From Bradyrhizobium diazoefficiens (GTDB taxonomy: Bacteria > Pseudomonadota > Alphaproteobacteria > Rhizobiales > Xanthobacteraceae): 64,000 nucleotides of DNA. The translations under genes and the position numbers were made by a program. Positions 1 through 9,377 of this stretch are shown in pieces. The notes under the pieces were generated by a model, which saw only the letters and a list, made by a program, of their open reading frames with translations, was not told the DNA's origin and did no database searches. The stretch is from the NCBI RefSeq assembly GCF_016599855.1, contig NZ_CP067041.1, positions 434,001 to 498,000 of the forward strand, read 5' to 3'. How positions within the stretch are numbered: the stretch's first letter is position 1; each line of letters opens with the position of its first letter.

Positions 1-20
1 GCTGCGTACGTATCTATGTT

Positions 21-98
21 CGTCATTCCGGGGCGATGCGGAGCATCGAACCTGGAATCTCGAGATACCGGATCGCGCTGCGCGCGTCCGGAACGACG
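21..98. repeat. intergenic palindromic repeat (gtcattccgggg family)
   Basis: The segment opens with cgtcattccggggcg and closes with the complementary ccggaacgacg, so it can fold into one long imperfect hairpin. It lies just after the stop of the leftmost minus-strand kinase. Copies of the same family are at 6103-6228, 29397-29523, 51207-51284 and 56163-56281. Confidence 0.7.
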
Positions 99-106
99 TC
101 TAAACA

Positions 107-3100
107 TCACCCCTGCAGCGCCTTGCGGATGATCCGCGCCAGGTCGGATTTGCGATAGGGCTTTGCCAGCAGCAGCACGCCCGAATCCAGCCGGCCGTGG
201 TGGATGATCGCGTTCTCGGTATAGCCGGACGTGTAGACCACCCTCAGATCGGGACGTGTCTTCAACACCTCGTCGGCGAGCTGCCGTCCGTTCATGTTGC
301 CCGGCATGATCACGTCGGTGAACAGCAGGTCGAACGGCTCGCCGCTCGCGACGATCGTGAGGGCCTCCGCGGCGTTGGCAGCCTGCAGGGTGGCGTAGCC
401 GAGCGAATGGAGCTGCGCCAGCACGTAGTCGCGCACCAGCCGGTCGTCCTCGACCACCAGGATCGTCTCGTGCCCACCCTCGATCGAGGCCGGCAGCACG
501 CCTTCGCTGGCCGCCGTGGGCGTCTTGCCCGGCGGCAGATACATCTTGATCGTGGTGCCGTGGCCCTCCTCGCTGTAGATCTTGATGTGGCCCGCGGACT
601 GCTTGATGAAGCCGTAGACCATGGAGAGCCCGAGGCCGGTGCCCTTGCCCGGGCCCTTCGAGGTGAAGAATGGATCGAACACGCGCGCCAGCATGCCGCA
701 GGGAATGCCGGTGCCGGTGTCGCTCACCGCAATCAGCACGTAGTGTCCGGACCGCACGTCGTTGACGCTGGCATAGACCTCGTCGAGATAGGCGGCCCCA
801 GTCTCCACGATCAGCTTGCCGCCGCTGGGCATCGCATCGCGCGCGTTGAGCGCTAGATTGAGGATGGCCGTGGTGAGCTGGTTCGGATCGACGATGGCGA
901 CGCAAGCTTCGTCCTCGAACACGGATTCGATCTGGATCTGCTCGCCTAGCGTCGGCCGCAACAGCTTCGCGGTGTCCACGATCAGCGAATTGATGTCGAT
1001 CTCGCGCGGCTGGAGCGGCTGCTTGCGCGCAAAGGCGAGCAGATGCTGGGTCAGTTCGGCGCCGCGGCCGGCAGCCTCGTCGATCATCTTGGTGATCGCC
1101 GCAAGCTCCGGCTCCTTTGCCACCGCATCCGACAGGATTTCGATCGTCCCGGTGATGACGGTGAGGATATTGTTGAAATCGTGCGCCACGCCGCCGGTGA
1201 GCTGGCCGACCGCCTCCATCTTCTCGGCATGGCGGATGCGTTCCTCGGACGCGATCTTGTCGGTGAGGTCGCGGTAGAACACGTTGAACAGGATGCCTTC
1301 GCGGCGTCTCAGCGCCGTGACGCTGAGCTCGGCCCTGAATTCCTTGCCGTCGCGGCGGCGAACCATGAGCTCGCGGCGGCGGTTGAGGGTCTGGCCTTCC
1401 GCGGATTCCAGGAAGCGGGCGAGGCCGGCCTTGACCCTCTCGCGTTCGCTCTCCGCGACGATCATGTCGATCGCGTTCTTGCCCAATGCCTCGTCGCGCC
1501 GCCAGCCGAACAGCTCCTCGGCCCGCGAGCTCCAGTTGAGGATCGTGCTGCGATCGTCGGTCTGGACAAAAGCGTCGAGCGCGGTCTCGACGATGTTGCG
1601 CGCAAGCTGCTCGCTGTCACGCAAGGATTCGGCGGTGAGCCTCGCCTCGGTCATGTCGCGGCCGACGAGGAAGAAGCGCTTGGCCTGATCCGACCAATTG
1701 CCGAGCCAGGAGAGCCAGACTTCGCGGCCGTTCTTGTGGAAGCAGCGGGTGTCGGCGAGCTTGGGGTGGCCGCCGCGCCGAAGCGCGCGCAGCTCCTCGC
1801 GGGATCGATCGAGGTGGGCGGGATGAATGAAGTCGGCGCCGCTGCGCCCGATCATCTCGTCAGGCTTGTAGCCGAGAATGGTCTCGCTGCTCGGGCTGAT
1901 CTGCACGATCTCGCCGTGCGAGTTCATGATCATGATCAGATCCTGCGAGGTGTCAAAAAGCTGCCGCCGCTCCTCCAGTTGCTGCTGCAGCGCCCGCTCT
2001 GCGCGGCGCGCTTCGGTCAGACTGCGCGCCGACCCGGAGGCACCCACGATCTCGCCTGACGGCCCCCTGATTGGCGACAGGCTGAGCGAGATATCGACCG
2101 GCGTGCCGTCCTTGCGCAGGCGCACCGTCTCGAAGCGCTCGATCGGCTCGCCTCGGGCGATCCGTCGCAGAATATCCTTGCCCTGCTCGCGGCGGTCGGC
2201 CGGGACGATGATCGAGGTGGACTGCCCGATCGCCTCGTCGGCCGAATAGCCATAGAGGCGTTCGGCGGCAGGATTCCACCCGGTGATGATGGTATCGAGC
2301 GATTGCATTACGATCGCATCGTCGGAGGACTCGACCGCGGCGCTGAACAGGCGCTCACGCGCTTCATGATGGATTCGCGCAGCCTCGGTGCGGCGATGCT
2401 CCTCGATCTCGCGTTCGAGCGCGGCGGTTTTCGCCCGCGTCTCTTCGACCATTTGGGCAAAGGCCCGCGCCAGCACGCCCGTCTCCCCACCGGCATCGAC
2501 GGGTATATCTGCCGGCCGTCCGCTGCCGATGGCCTCCACAGCTTCGGTCAGACGCCCGATCGGACGCGCCAGAGAGCGCGCCAGCAGCACCGCGAGCGCG
2601 GCCGCGGCGAGCACGGCAAGGACGCCGACGAGCAACGAGGTCTTTTGAATGGCCGTCGGCACCCGGGCAAAAACGGGCGGGGGGATCGTTTCGATGATCG
2701 CGATCCATTCCTTGCCCGCAAGCAGCGCCGGCGCGATCGCTGCGCCGCTCGGCCGGCCCGACCCGTCGGTCGTCAGATGCGTCGATCCTTCGAGCTTGCC
2801 GGCCAACGCTGCAAAAAACGGAAAGTCTTGGCGCCAGTCGGTGGGATGGCCGCGAATTGAGCCGAATTCCCGCGCGCGGTCGGGGTGGACGAGATAGTCG
2901 CCGCGCGAATTCACGACGTAGATTTCGCTCCCAGCGCCCGTCGTGGAGCGGACGCCGTCCAGTGCCGGGCGCATGTCGATATTGGCGATGATGATGCCGA
3001 ACGGCTTGCCGTCCGGCGTGAACAGCGGCGTCGCGACCCGCAGCGTCGGAATGTGAAGCTCGGTGCTTCCCCCTTGGCGGCTGGCGAGATCGACCGGAGA

Positions 3101-3703
3101 AACATAGACCTCGCCCGGCGCCAGTCGCATTGTGTCCTGAAAGTAGGTCCGCTCGCTCTTGCGCTCCAGTTCGTTGTTGGGGACGATCCGTGCCGCTCCG
3201 TTCGGGCCGGAACGATCGACGCGGACCAACTCGCGTTGGCCGTCGTCAAGGCCGATGATTCGAAACTGCCCATAGCTCGGTTTGGCGTCGATCTCGGCCG
3301 CGAGACGCGCTGCGATGCGCTCGCGCCAGGTTTGCTCCGAAACGCCGTCGAGAGCGTCGATGCCGCCTGCGATATGGGCGCGGATCAGGCCATTGATGGC
3401 TGCCGCGGAGCGATAGCCGAGGAGGTCGCCGCGGGCTCCGGCAACGTAGGATTCAAGGTTGGTCGCCAACAGGCGTGACTGGGCTTCGACGCGTTCGAGG
3501 ACCCGTGGAATGACGGCCTGGGTGGTGTTGCGATAGCCCAGCCAGCCCACTGCGGCCACGGTCACCGCCACCAGCAGGATCATCGCGATCGCGAGTCGCG
3601 TTGCGAGCGTCATGGGAATAATCGCACCGCTACCCGAACGGCCTCGCCTGGTCCGCCCTGGAACAAAACGAAGACCCTTGTCATCGGCAGCCGGTGCTGA
3701 CAT
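107..3703 (-). CDS. hybrid sensor histidine kinase, dCache-HAMP-3xPAS-HisKA-HATPase-REC
   Basis: Inner-membrane hybrid kinase of 1198 aa. A membrane segment near residues 32-56 is followed by a dCache-like periplasmic sensor of about 300 residues and a second membrane segment near 365-387. Then come a HAMP linker, three PAS domains (roughly 465-580, 590-705, 715-830), a HisKA domain with the phosphoacceptor His in GGVAHDFNNIL, an ATPase with DTGTGIP and GTGLGLS boxes, and a C-terminal receiver (VVEDDR, phosphoacceptor Asp in LLFTDVIMP). I chose the ATG at 3703 because GGAGG lies 6 nt upstream; an ATG at 3727 and another at 3613 are weaker. The start overlaps the end of the preceding receiver gene, so the two are probably co-translated. 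The ligand is not predictable from sequence. Confidence 0.93.
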   Translation of the reverse strand: MSAPAADDKGLRFVPGRTRRGRSGSGAIIPMTLATRLAIAMILLVAVTVAAVGWLGYRNTTQAVIPRVLERVEAQSRLLATNLESYVAGARGDLLGYRSAAAINGLIRAHIAGGIDALDGVSEQTWRERIAARLAAEIDAKPSYGQFRIIGLDDGQRELVRVDRSGPNGAARIVPNNELERKSERTYFQDTMRLAPGEVYVSPVDLASRQGGSTELHIPTLRVATPLFTPDGKPFGIIIANIDMRPALDGVRSTTGAGSEIYVVNSRGDYLVHPDRAREFGSIRGHPTDWRQDFPFFAALAGKLEGSTHLTTDGSGRPSGAAIAPALLAGKEWIAIIETIPPPVFARVPTAIQKTSLLVGVLAVLAAAALAVLLARSLARPIGRLTEAVEAIGSGRPADIPVDAGGETGVLARAFAQMVEETRAKTAALEREIEEHRRTEAARIHHEARERLFSAAVESSDDAIVMQSLDTIITGWNPAAERLYGYSADEAIGQSTSIIVPADRREQGKDILRRIARGEPIERFETVRLRKDGTPVDISLSLSPIRGPSGEIVGASGSARSLTEARRAERALQQQLEERRQLFDTSQDLIMIMNSHGEIVQISPSSETILGYKPDEMIGRSGADFIHPAHLDRSREELRALRRGGHPKLADTRCFHKNGREVWLSWLGNWSDQAKRFFLVGRDMTEARLTAESLRDSEQLARNIVETALDAFVQTDDRSTILNWSSRAEELFGWRRDEALGKNAIDMIVAESERERVKAGLARFLESAEGQTLNRRRELMVRRRDGKEFRAELSVTALRRREGILFNVFYRDLTDKIASEERIRHAEKMEAVGQLTGGVAHDFNNILTVITGTIEILSDAVAKEPELAAITKMIDEAAGRGAELTQHLLAFARKQPLQPREIDINSLIVDTAKLLRPTLGEQIQIESVFEDEACVAIVDPNQLTTAILNLALNARDAMPSGGKLIVETGAAYLDEVYASVNDVRSGHYVLIAVSDTGTGIPCGMLARVFDPFFTSKGPGKGTGLGLSMVYGFIKQSAGHIKIYSEEGHGTTIKMYLPPGKTPTAASEGVLPASIEGGHETILVVEDDRLVRDYVLAQLHSLGYATLQAANAAEALTIVASGEPFDLLFTDVIMPGNMNGRQLADEVLKTRPDLRVVYTSGYTENAIIHHGRLDSGVLLLAKPYRKSDLARIIRKALQG

Positions 3704-4100
3704 CAGGCCCCTCCGGCTCGGCCGCATTCAGGCAACCATCGACCGCCGCCAGCAGCGCATCCGCCCGGAACGGCTTCTGCAGGCTCGCGACCGCGCCGAG
3801 CTTGGTCGCCATCTTCAGGAAGTCCGGCTCGGCATAGCCGTCCGGCGTGGTCGAGCGACCCGAAATGACGATGATCGGAATCGTCGGTTGCAGCGCCCGG
3901 ACGTGGCGCATCGTCTCCAACCCGTCCATGCCGGGCATGAAGATGTCGAGGAACAGCAGGTCGAACGGGCTGCCTTCGAACAGAGCGAGGCCCCTGCGGC
4001 CGTCGCCGGCGACCGTCACGCAATGGCCGGCCCGCTCCAACAGCAGCCGGATGGTCAACTGAACGGCCGGGTCGTCATCCACGATCAGGATGTTGGCCAA
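3681..4100 (-). CDS. single-domain response regulator (CheY-like)
   Basis: 139-aa stand-alone receiver. The acidic pocket is in ILIVDDDPA, the phosphoacceptor Asp in LLFLDIFMPGMDG, a Ser-type switch position in VISGRS, and the conserved Lys in LQKPFRAD. There is no output domain. Translation most likely starts at a TTG codon (4100), because GGAGGA sits about 8 nt before it and the first residues MANILIVDDD match the family. Its end overlaps the start of the hybrid kinase by about 23 nt, making a two-gene unit in which this protein may take phosphate from, or pass it to, the kinase relay. Confidence 0.9.
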   Translation of the reverse strand: MANILIVDDDPAVQLTIRLLLERAGHCVTVAGDGRRGLALFEGSPFDLLFLDIFMPGMDGLETMRHVRALQPTIPIIVISGRSTTPDGYAEPDFLKMATKLGAVASLQKPFRADALLAAVDGCLNAAEPEGPDVSTGCR

Positions 4101-4249
4101 GTTCCAATCCTCCGGGCCGGATGATGATTTGCAATTCGATCGTTAAGTCGACGCGTCGGATGTGGAAATTGTTGCGCGGATTCTGCCCAACCCGCAAGCA
4201 CTTCGCGACCCACGAATGCTGGTTGGCCGGATATTGCGCCGCACCTTGA

Positions 4250-4273
4250 GGTATGCACGCCGCCATGCATACC
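4250..4273. promoter_or_regulatory. perfect inverted repeat, putative operator of the dehydratase operon
   Basis: GGTATGCA and its exact complement TGCATACC are separated by 8 nt, 87 nt upstream of the dehydratase start, in the 259-bp divergent region between the receiver gene and the dehydratase. The symmetry suggests a dimeric repressor such as a GntR-family protein. No regulator gene lies adjacent, so the partner is unknown. Confidence 0.45.
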
Positions 4274-4359
4274 AGAGACCCGCGCAGCGCCCCGCGTACC
4301 GGCTTGCGAGGGGTGGAGGGGCTGTGAGAAGAGCAGGGCTGATTTCCCGACGGACGAGG

Positions 4360-6099
4360 ATGATGACAAAAAAGAAAACGCCCGACCAGTTCCGCAGCGC
4401 GCGCTGGTTCGCGCCTGACGATCTCCGCTCGTTCGGCCACCGCTCCCGCGCCATGCAGATGGGCTACGCGCCGGAGGAGTGGAAGGACCGCCCGATCATC
4501 GCGATCCTCAACACCTGGTCGGACGCGCAGCCCTGCCACATGCATTTCAAGTCGCGCGTCGACGACGTCAAGCGCGGCATCCTGATGGCCGGCGGTCTGC
4601 CGCTGGAACTGCCGGCACTGTCGCTGTCGGAGTCGCTGCTGAAGCCGACCACTATGCTCTACCGCAATCTGCTGGCGATGGACGCCGAGGAGCTGCTGCG
4701 CAGCCATCCCGTCGACGGCGTGGTGCTGATGGGCGGCTGCGACAAGACCACGCCGGCGCTTCTGCTCGGCGCGACCTCGATGAACATCCCGGCGATCTAT
4801 CTGCCGGCCGGCCCCATGCTGCGCGGCAACTGGAAGGGCAAGACGCTCGGCTCCGGCTCGGACGGCTGGAAATATTGGGATGAGCGGCGCGCCGGAAAAA
4901 TCTCCGACAAGGACTGGCTAGATATCGAAGCCGGCATTGCGCGGAGCTACGGCACCTGCATGACCATGGGCACCGCCTCGACCATGACCGCGATCGCGGA
5001 AGCGATCGGCATGACCCTGCCGGGCGCCTCCTCGATTCCCGCGGCGGACGCCAACCACATCCGCATGGCCTCCGAATGCGGTCGCCGCATCGTCGAGATG
5101 GTGTGGGAAGATCTGACGCCGAAGACGATCCAGACCCGCAAGGCGTTCGAGAATGCGATTACGGTGGCGATGGCCATGGGCTGCTCGACCAACGCCATCA
5201 TCCATCTGATTGCGCAGGCCCGCCGCGCCGGCCAGGATATCGGGCTCGACGATTTCGAGATCGCGAGCCGCAAGGTGCCCGTGATCGCGAACGTCCGTCC
5301 GAGCGGCGATGCCTATCTGATGGAAGATTTCTTCTACGCCGGCGGCTTGCCGGCGCTGATGGGCCAGATCAAGGACCATCTCCATCTCGATTGCCTCACG
5401 GTCACGGGCAGGACGCTCGGGGAGAACATCGACGGTGCCGAAGTGCACAATGCCGACGTCATCCGTTCGGTCGATAATCCCATCTACAAGGAAGGCGCGC
5501 TCGCCGTGCTCAAGGGTAATCTCGCGCCCGACGGCTGCGTCATCAAGCCGTCCGCCTGCGCGCCGCGTTTCCTCAAGCATACGGGGCCAGCGCTAGTGTT
5601 CGACGACTATCCCGCTATGAAGAAGGCGGTCGACGATCCCGATCTCGATGTCACCGAGGACCACATCCTGATCCTGCGCAATGCGGGCCCGCAAGGCGGG
5701 CCGGGCATGCCGGAATGGGGCATGCTGCCGATCCCGACCAAGCTCGTGAAGCAGGGCGTGCGCGATATGGTGCGCATCTCGGATGCGCGCATGAGCGGCA
5801 CCAGCTACGGCGCCTGCATCCTGCACGTCTCGCCCGAGTCCTATATCGGCGGTCCGCTGGCGCTGGTGCAGAACGGCGATCGCATCACGCTCGACGTCGC
5901 GGCGCGCACCATCAATCTCGATGTGCCCGAGGCGGAGCTCGACAAGCGCCGTGCCGCCTGGAAGCAGCCCGAGCGCCGCTTCGAGCGCGGCTATGGCTGG
6001 ATGTTCACCAAGCACATCAAGCAAGCCAATGACGGCTGCGATTTCGACTTCCTGGAGACAGATTTCGGCGCGCCGATCGGCGAGCCGTCGATTTATTGA
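4360..6099 (+). CDS. IlvD/Edd family sugar-acid dehydratase
   Basis: 579-aa member of the IlvD/Edd dehydratases, [Fe-S] enzymes that remove water from 2,3-dihydroxy acids to give 2-keto-3-deoxy acids. The three cluster-ligand Cys are visible in QPCHMHF, GGCDKTTPA and GTCMTMGTAST; the late active-site stretch SDARMSGTSYG is intact. Length and overall sequence resemble sugar-acid dehydratases such as L-arabinonate dehydratase more than valine-pathway IlvD, and no branched-chain genes are nearby. The frame is open from 4162, but the pair of ATGs at 4360/4363 gives the family N-terminus. It is followed 144 nt later by an RraA-like aldolase, consistent with a sugar or aromatic acid degradation step. 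The exact substrate is unproven. Confidence 0.9.
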   Translation: MMTKKKTPDQFRSARWFAPDDLRSFGHRSRAMQMGYAPEEWKDRPIIAILNTWSDAQPCHMHFKSRVDDVKRGILMAGGLPLELPALSLSESLLKPTTMLYRNLLAMDAEELLRSHPVDGVVLMGGCDKTTPALLLGATSMNIPAIYLPAGPMLRGNWKGKTLGSGSDGWKYWDERRAGKISDKDWLDIEAGIARSYGTCMTMGTASTMTAIAEAIGMTLPGASSIPAADANHIRMASECGRRIVEMVWEDLTPKTIQTRKAFENAITVAMAMGCSTNAIIHLIAQARRAGQDIGLDDFEIASRKVPVIANVRPSGDAYLMEDFFYAGGLPALMGQIKDHLHLDCLTVTGRTLGENIDGAEVHNADVIRSVDNPIYKEGALAVLKGNLAPDGCVIKPSACAPRFLKHTGPALVFDDYPAMKKAVDDPDLDVTEDHILILRNAGPQGGPGMPEWGMLPIPTKLVKQGVRDMVRISDARMSGTSYGACILHVSPESYIGGPLALVQNGDRITLDVAARTINLDVPEAELDKRRAAWKQPERRFERGYGWMFTKHIKQANDGCDFDFLETDFGAPIGEPSIY

Positions 6100-6102
6100 C
6101 GC

Positions 6103-6228
6103 CGTCGTTCCGGGGCGATGCGACGGGACCGCGAAGCGCGGCCCGGAGCATCGAACCCGGAACCCATTTCACCGCGCTGCGTGCGGCCCGATGGATTCCG
6201 GGTTCGCGCTGCGCGCGCCCGGAATGAC
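6103..6228. repeat. intergenic palindromic repeat (gtcattccgggg family)
   Basis: Long imperfect inverted repeat from cgtcgttccggggcg to cgcccggaatgac, filling the gap between the dehydratase and the RraA-like gene. The two genes probably remain one operon despite it. Confidence 0.7.
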
Positions 6229-6243
6229 AAGAAAGGGCCAACC

Positions 6244-6963
6244 ATGACCAGACTTTCCGACGCTACCCGCAACAAGCTCAAATCCGTGTCCACTGCCACT
6301 GCCGCAACCGCGCTGTTCAAGCGCGGCCTGCGCATCCAGATGATCCAGGATGTGCACCCCGTCGGCCCGAGCCAGCCCACGATGGTCGGCGAGGCTTTCA
6401 CGCTGCGCTACATGCCGGCGCGCGAGGATCTCAACACCATCGACGTCTTCAGGGATCGCTCGCATCCGCAGCGCAAGGCGGTCGAGGATTGCCCGGCAGG
6501 CAGCGTCCTGGTGATGGACAGCCGCAAGGATGCGCGCGCTGCCTCCGCCGGCGCGATCCTGGTGACGCGGTTGATGAAGCGCGGCGTTGCCGGCGTCGTC
6601 ACCGACGGCGGTTTTCGCGACTCCGCCGAGATCGCCAAGCTCGGCATCCCCGCCTACCACCATCGTCCTAGCGCGCCGACCAATCTGACGCTGCATCAGG
6701 CGATCGAGATCAACGTTCCCATCGGCTGCGGCGATGCGCCGGTGTTTCCCGGCGACGTCATCTTGGGCGATGCCGACGGCGTCATCGTCATCCCTGCGCA
6801 TCTCGCCGATGAGATTGCGAATGAGACGTTCGAGATGACCGCGTTCGAAGATTTCGTTACCGAGGAAGTCAGTAAGGGCCGCGGCATTTTCGGTCTCTAT
6901 CCCGCGACCGATCCGCAGACGCTCACCGACTTCGCGACATGGCGGAAGAACAATGGCCGTTGA
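6244..6963 (+). CDS. RraA family protein (HMG/CHA aldolase-like)
   Basis: 239 aa. RraA-fold proteins include the ribonuclease E inhibitor RraA and divalent-metal class II aldolases acting on 4-hydroxy-4-methyl-2-oxoglutarate or related keto acids. The signature GVVTDGGFRDS carries the Arg and Asp used for substrate and metal binding in the aldolases. The C-terminal extension after VIVIPAH is typical of the metabolic, not the RNase-regulating, members. The ATG at 6244 is preferred; the reading frame extends into the upstream repeat but that part is not coding. Position behind a sugar-acid dehydratase supports an aldolase or lyase role. Substrate unknown. Confidence 0.85.
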   Translation: MTRLSDATRNKLKSVSTATAATALFKRGLRIQMIQDVHPVGPSQPTMVGEAFTLRYMPAREDLNTIDVFRDRSHPQRKAVEDCPAGSVLVMDSRKDARAASAGAILVTRLMKRGVAGVVTDGGFRDSAEIAKLGIPAYHHRPSAPTNLTLHQAIEINVPIGCGDAPVFPGDVILGDADGVIVIPAHLADEIANETFEMTAFEDFVTEEVSKGRGIFGLYPATDPQTLTDFATWRKNNGR

Positions 6964-6971
6964 TTTCTTCG

Positions 6972-7108
6972 CCTCTCCCCGCTTGCGGGGAGAGGCCGGA
7001 ATGCGCGCTGAAAGCGCGGATTCCGGGTGACTCTCCACGAATCCATCTGTCGCCGTCCTCGCGGAGACTCCCCCTCACTCAACCCTCTCCCCGCAAGCGG
7101 GGAGAGGG
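6972..7108. repeat. intergenic palindromic repeat between convergent genes
   Basis: Two GC-rich hairpins flank the unit: cctctccccgcttgcggggagagg at 6972-6995 (described by its arms cctctccccgc / gcggggagagg) and a second at 7083-7108 with arms ccctctccccgc / gcggggagaggg. They are complementary to each other as well. The repeat sits between the convergent rraA-like gene and oligopeptidase gene and could act as a bidirectional terminator. Confidence 0.65.
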
Positions 7109-7114
7109 AGAAGA

Positions 7115-9214
7115 TCACGCCTCGGCCATCCCCGCCGCCCACAGCGCGAACGCATAGACGATCGCGACTTCATCGAGCCGGTCAAACCGTCCCGAGGCGC
7201 CGCCGTGGCCGGCGCCCATGTTGGTGCGGAGCAGGACCGGGCCGCCGCCCGTCATGGCCGCGCGCAGGCGTGCGATCCATTTGGCGGGCTCCCAGTATGT
7301 GACGCGCGGATCGGTTAGGCCGCCCATTGCGAGGATCGCCGGATAGTCCTTCGCGGTGACATTGTCATAGGGCGAATAGGACAGGATGGTGCGGAAATCC
7401 GTCTCGCTCTCGATCGGGTTGCCCCATTCCGGCCATTCCGGCGGCGTCAGCGGCAGCGTGTCGTCGAGCATGGTGTTGAGCACGTCCACGAACGGCACTT
7501 CGGCGACAATGCCCGCGAACAATTCGCCGGCGCGGTTGGCGACTGCACCCATCAGCATGCCGCCCGCCGAGCCGCCATGGCCGACGATGCGTTTTGCGCT
7601 GGTGTATTTCGCGTCGATCAGCGCGCGGGCGCTTGCGGCAAAATCGTCGAACGAATTGGTCTTCTTCTCGCGCTTGCCGTCGAGATACCAGCCCCAGCCC
7701 TTGTCGGCGCCGCCGCGGATATGGGCGATGGCATAGACGAAACCGCGATCGACCAGCGACAGGCGGTTGGCGCTGAAGGAGGCCGGCATCGACATGCCGT
7801 AGGAGCCGTAGCCATAGAGCAGCAGCGGCGCGGTGCCGTCGAGCTTCAAGCCACGGCGATGAAGGATCGAGACCGGCACCTCGGCACCGTCGTGTGCCTT
7901 CGCCATGATGCGCGTGGTGACGTAATCGACCGCATTGTGGCCGGACGGAATCTCCTGGCGCTTGCGCAAGGTGCGCGTGCGCTTGGCCATGTCGTAGTCG
8001 TAGACTTCCGACGGCGTCGTCATGGACGAATAGGCAAAGCGCAAATTCGTCGTAGTGAATTCGTACGAGCCCATCGTATCAAGGGAATAGGCGGCCTCAT
8101 CGAACGCAATCGCATGCTCCTCGCTGGTCGCGAGGTCGCGGATCACGATCGCCGGCAGCGCGCTGGCGCGCTCCAGCCGCACCAGATGGCCGGCATAGAG
8201 ATCGAGGTCGATGATGTAGATGCCGGGCCGATACGGGATCAAATCGCGCCAGTTCTCGCGCTCGGGCGTGGCGAGCGGCGCGGTGACGATCTTGAAATCG
8301 ATGGCATCGTCCGCATTGGTGAGGATGAAGAGTTCGTCGCCGCGATCGGCCAGCGAATATTGCACGCCCTCCTCGCGCGCCGCGGCCAGGCGCGGCGGTG
8401 CGTCGGGATGGGCAAGATCGATCAGCCGCTGCTCGCTGGTCTCGTGATCGCCGCCCGCGATGACGCAGAAGCGGCCGCTGGTGCTCTCGTGCAGATGGGT
8501 GAACCAGCCCGGATCCTGCTCTTCATAGACGAGCGCGTCGTCAGCCTGATTGGTGCCGAGCCTGTGCCGCCACACCTGCATCGGACGATGGTTGTCGTCG
8601 AGCTTCACATAGAAGAAGGACTTCGCATCCTTGCTCCAGACGACCCCGCCATCGGTCTCCTCGACGACATCGTCGAGGTCCTTCCCGCTCGCCCAGTCGC
8701 GGACGCGGATCGTAAAATACTCCGAGCCCTTGGTGTCGGCGCTCCAGGCCTGCAGCTTGTGATCGTCCGAGTGGCGGCTGCCGCCGAACTTGAAATATTT
8801 GTGGTCTTTTGCCAGTGCGTCGCCGTCGAGCACGATATGCTCGTTGCCACCATCGCGCGGTATGCGACCGAACAGCTCGTGCTGCCCGCCTTCGCGAAAC
8901 CTGCGGAAATAGGCGAACGGCCCGTCCGGCGACGGCACGCTGGAATCGTCTTCCTTGATGCGTCCGCGCATCTCACGCACCAGCGTCTTCTGCAGGGACG
9001 AAGTGTGACCGAGCACGCTCTCGGTGTAGCCGTTCTCCTCGTCCAGATATTTGCGGATATCAGGATCGAGCACCCCGGGATCGCGCAGCACCTCCTGCCA
9101 TTTCGCGTCCTTCAGCCAGGCATAGTCGTCGGTCACGGTGATGCCGTGCCGGGTGTAGGAATGCGGCCGGCGCGGGGCGACGGGGGGCTGGGAAGGTGTC
9201 TTGGCCTGGGTCAC
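7115..9214 (-). CDS. ptrB: S9 family peptidase, oligopeptidase B-like
   Basis: 699-aa serine peptidase of the prolyl oligopeptidase family: an N-terminal seven-blade propeller that gates access (about residues 75-400), then an alpha/beta-hydrolase domain. The nucleophile Ser is in GHGGSAGGMLMG, and the catalytic His in MGAGHGGASGRFD near the C-terminus. Overall length and the GGADKGWGWY stretch fit oligopeptidase B, which cleaves short peptides after basic residues in the cytosol; no signal peptide. I chose the GTG at 9214 because GAGG lies 5 nt upstream and the family N-terminus begins there; another GTG at 9259 would add 15 residues. Single gene, convergent with the RraA-like gene. Confidence 0.92.
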   Translation of the reverse strand: MTQAKTPSQPPVAPRRPHSYTRHGITVTDDYAWLKDAKWQEVLRDPGVLDPDIRKYLDEENGYTESVLGHTSSLQKTLVREMRGRIKEDDSSVPSPDGPFAYFRRFREGGQHELFGRIPRDGGNEHIVLDGDALAKDHKYFKFGGSRHSDDHKLQAWSADTKGSEYFTIRVRDWASGKDLDDVVEETDGGVVWSKDAKSFFYVKLDDNHRPMQVWRHRLGTNQADDALVYEEQDPGWFTHLHESTSGRFCVIAGGDHETSEQRLIDLAHPDAPPRLAAAREEGVQYSLADRGDELFILTNADDAIDFKIVTAPLATPERENWRDLIPYRPGIYIIDLDLYAGHLVRLERASALPAIVIRDLATSEEHAIAFDEAAYSLDTMGSYEFTTTNLRFAYSSMTTPSEVYDYDMAKRTRTLRKRQEIPSGHNAVDYVTTRIMAKAHDGAEVPVSILHRRGLKLDGTAPLLLYGYGSYGMSMPASFSANRLSLVDRGFVYAIAHIRGGADKGWGWYLDGKREKKTNSFDDFAASARALIDAKYTSAKRIVGHGGSAGGMLMGAVANRAGELFAGIVAEVPFVDVLNTMLDDTLPLTPPEWPEWGNPIESETDFRTILSYSPYDNVTAKDYPAILAMGGLTDPRVTYWEPAKWIARLRAAMTGGGPVLLRTNMGAGHGGASGRFDRLDEVAIVYAFALWAAGMAEA

Positions 9215-9377
9215 TCGATCCTCATTCAGATGCGTGTTCGCAACGTCGCCGTCGCTCACCTTATATCGTTCCGATTCCGCGAATTGCCAGCGCGTCTAGC
9301 AAAGGGCTGCGCCAAGCCGCCGGGTTGTTGCAGGGTCGCTTCTATGCTTTAGGGTCAATAACCCGCCGGTCCAGCCA

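Noticed and set aside
6972..7108. Possible insertion-sequence remnant
   Set aside because: Inverted ends without any transposase fragment or target duplication; fits intergenic palindromic repeats.
7577..9352. 591-codon open frame on the plus strand opposite oligopeptidase B
   Set aside because: Arg/Gly/Asp-rich translation without any domain; the minus-strand frame carries a complete S9 peptidase. High-GC shadow frame. The same holds for the long frames opposite the kinase, aminotransferase, RND pump and cox genes.
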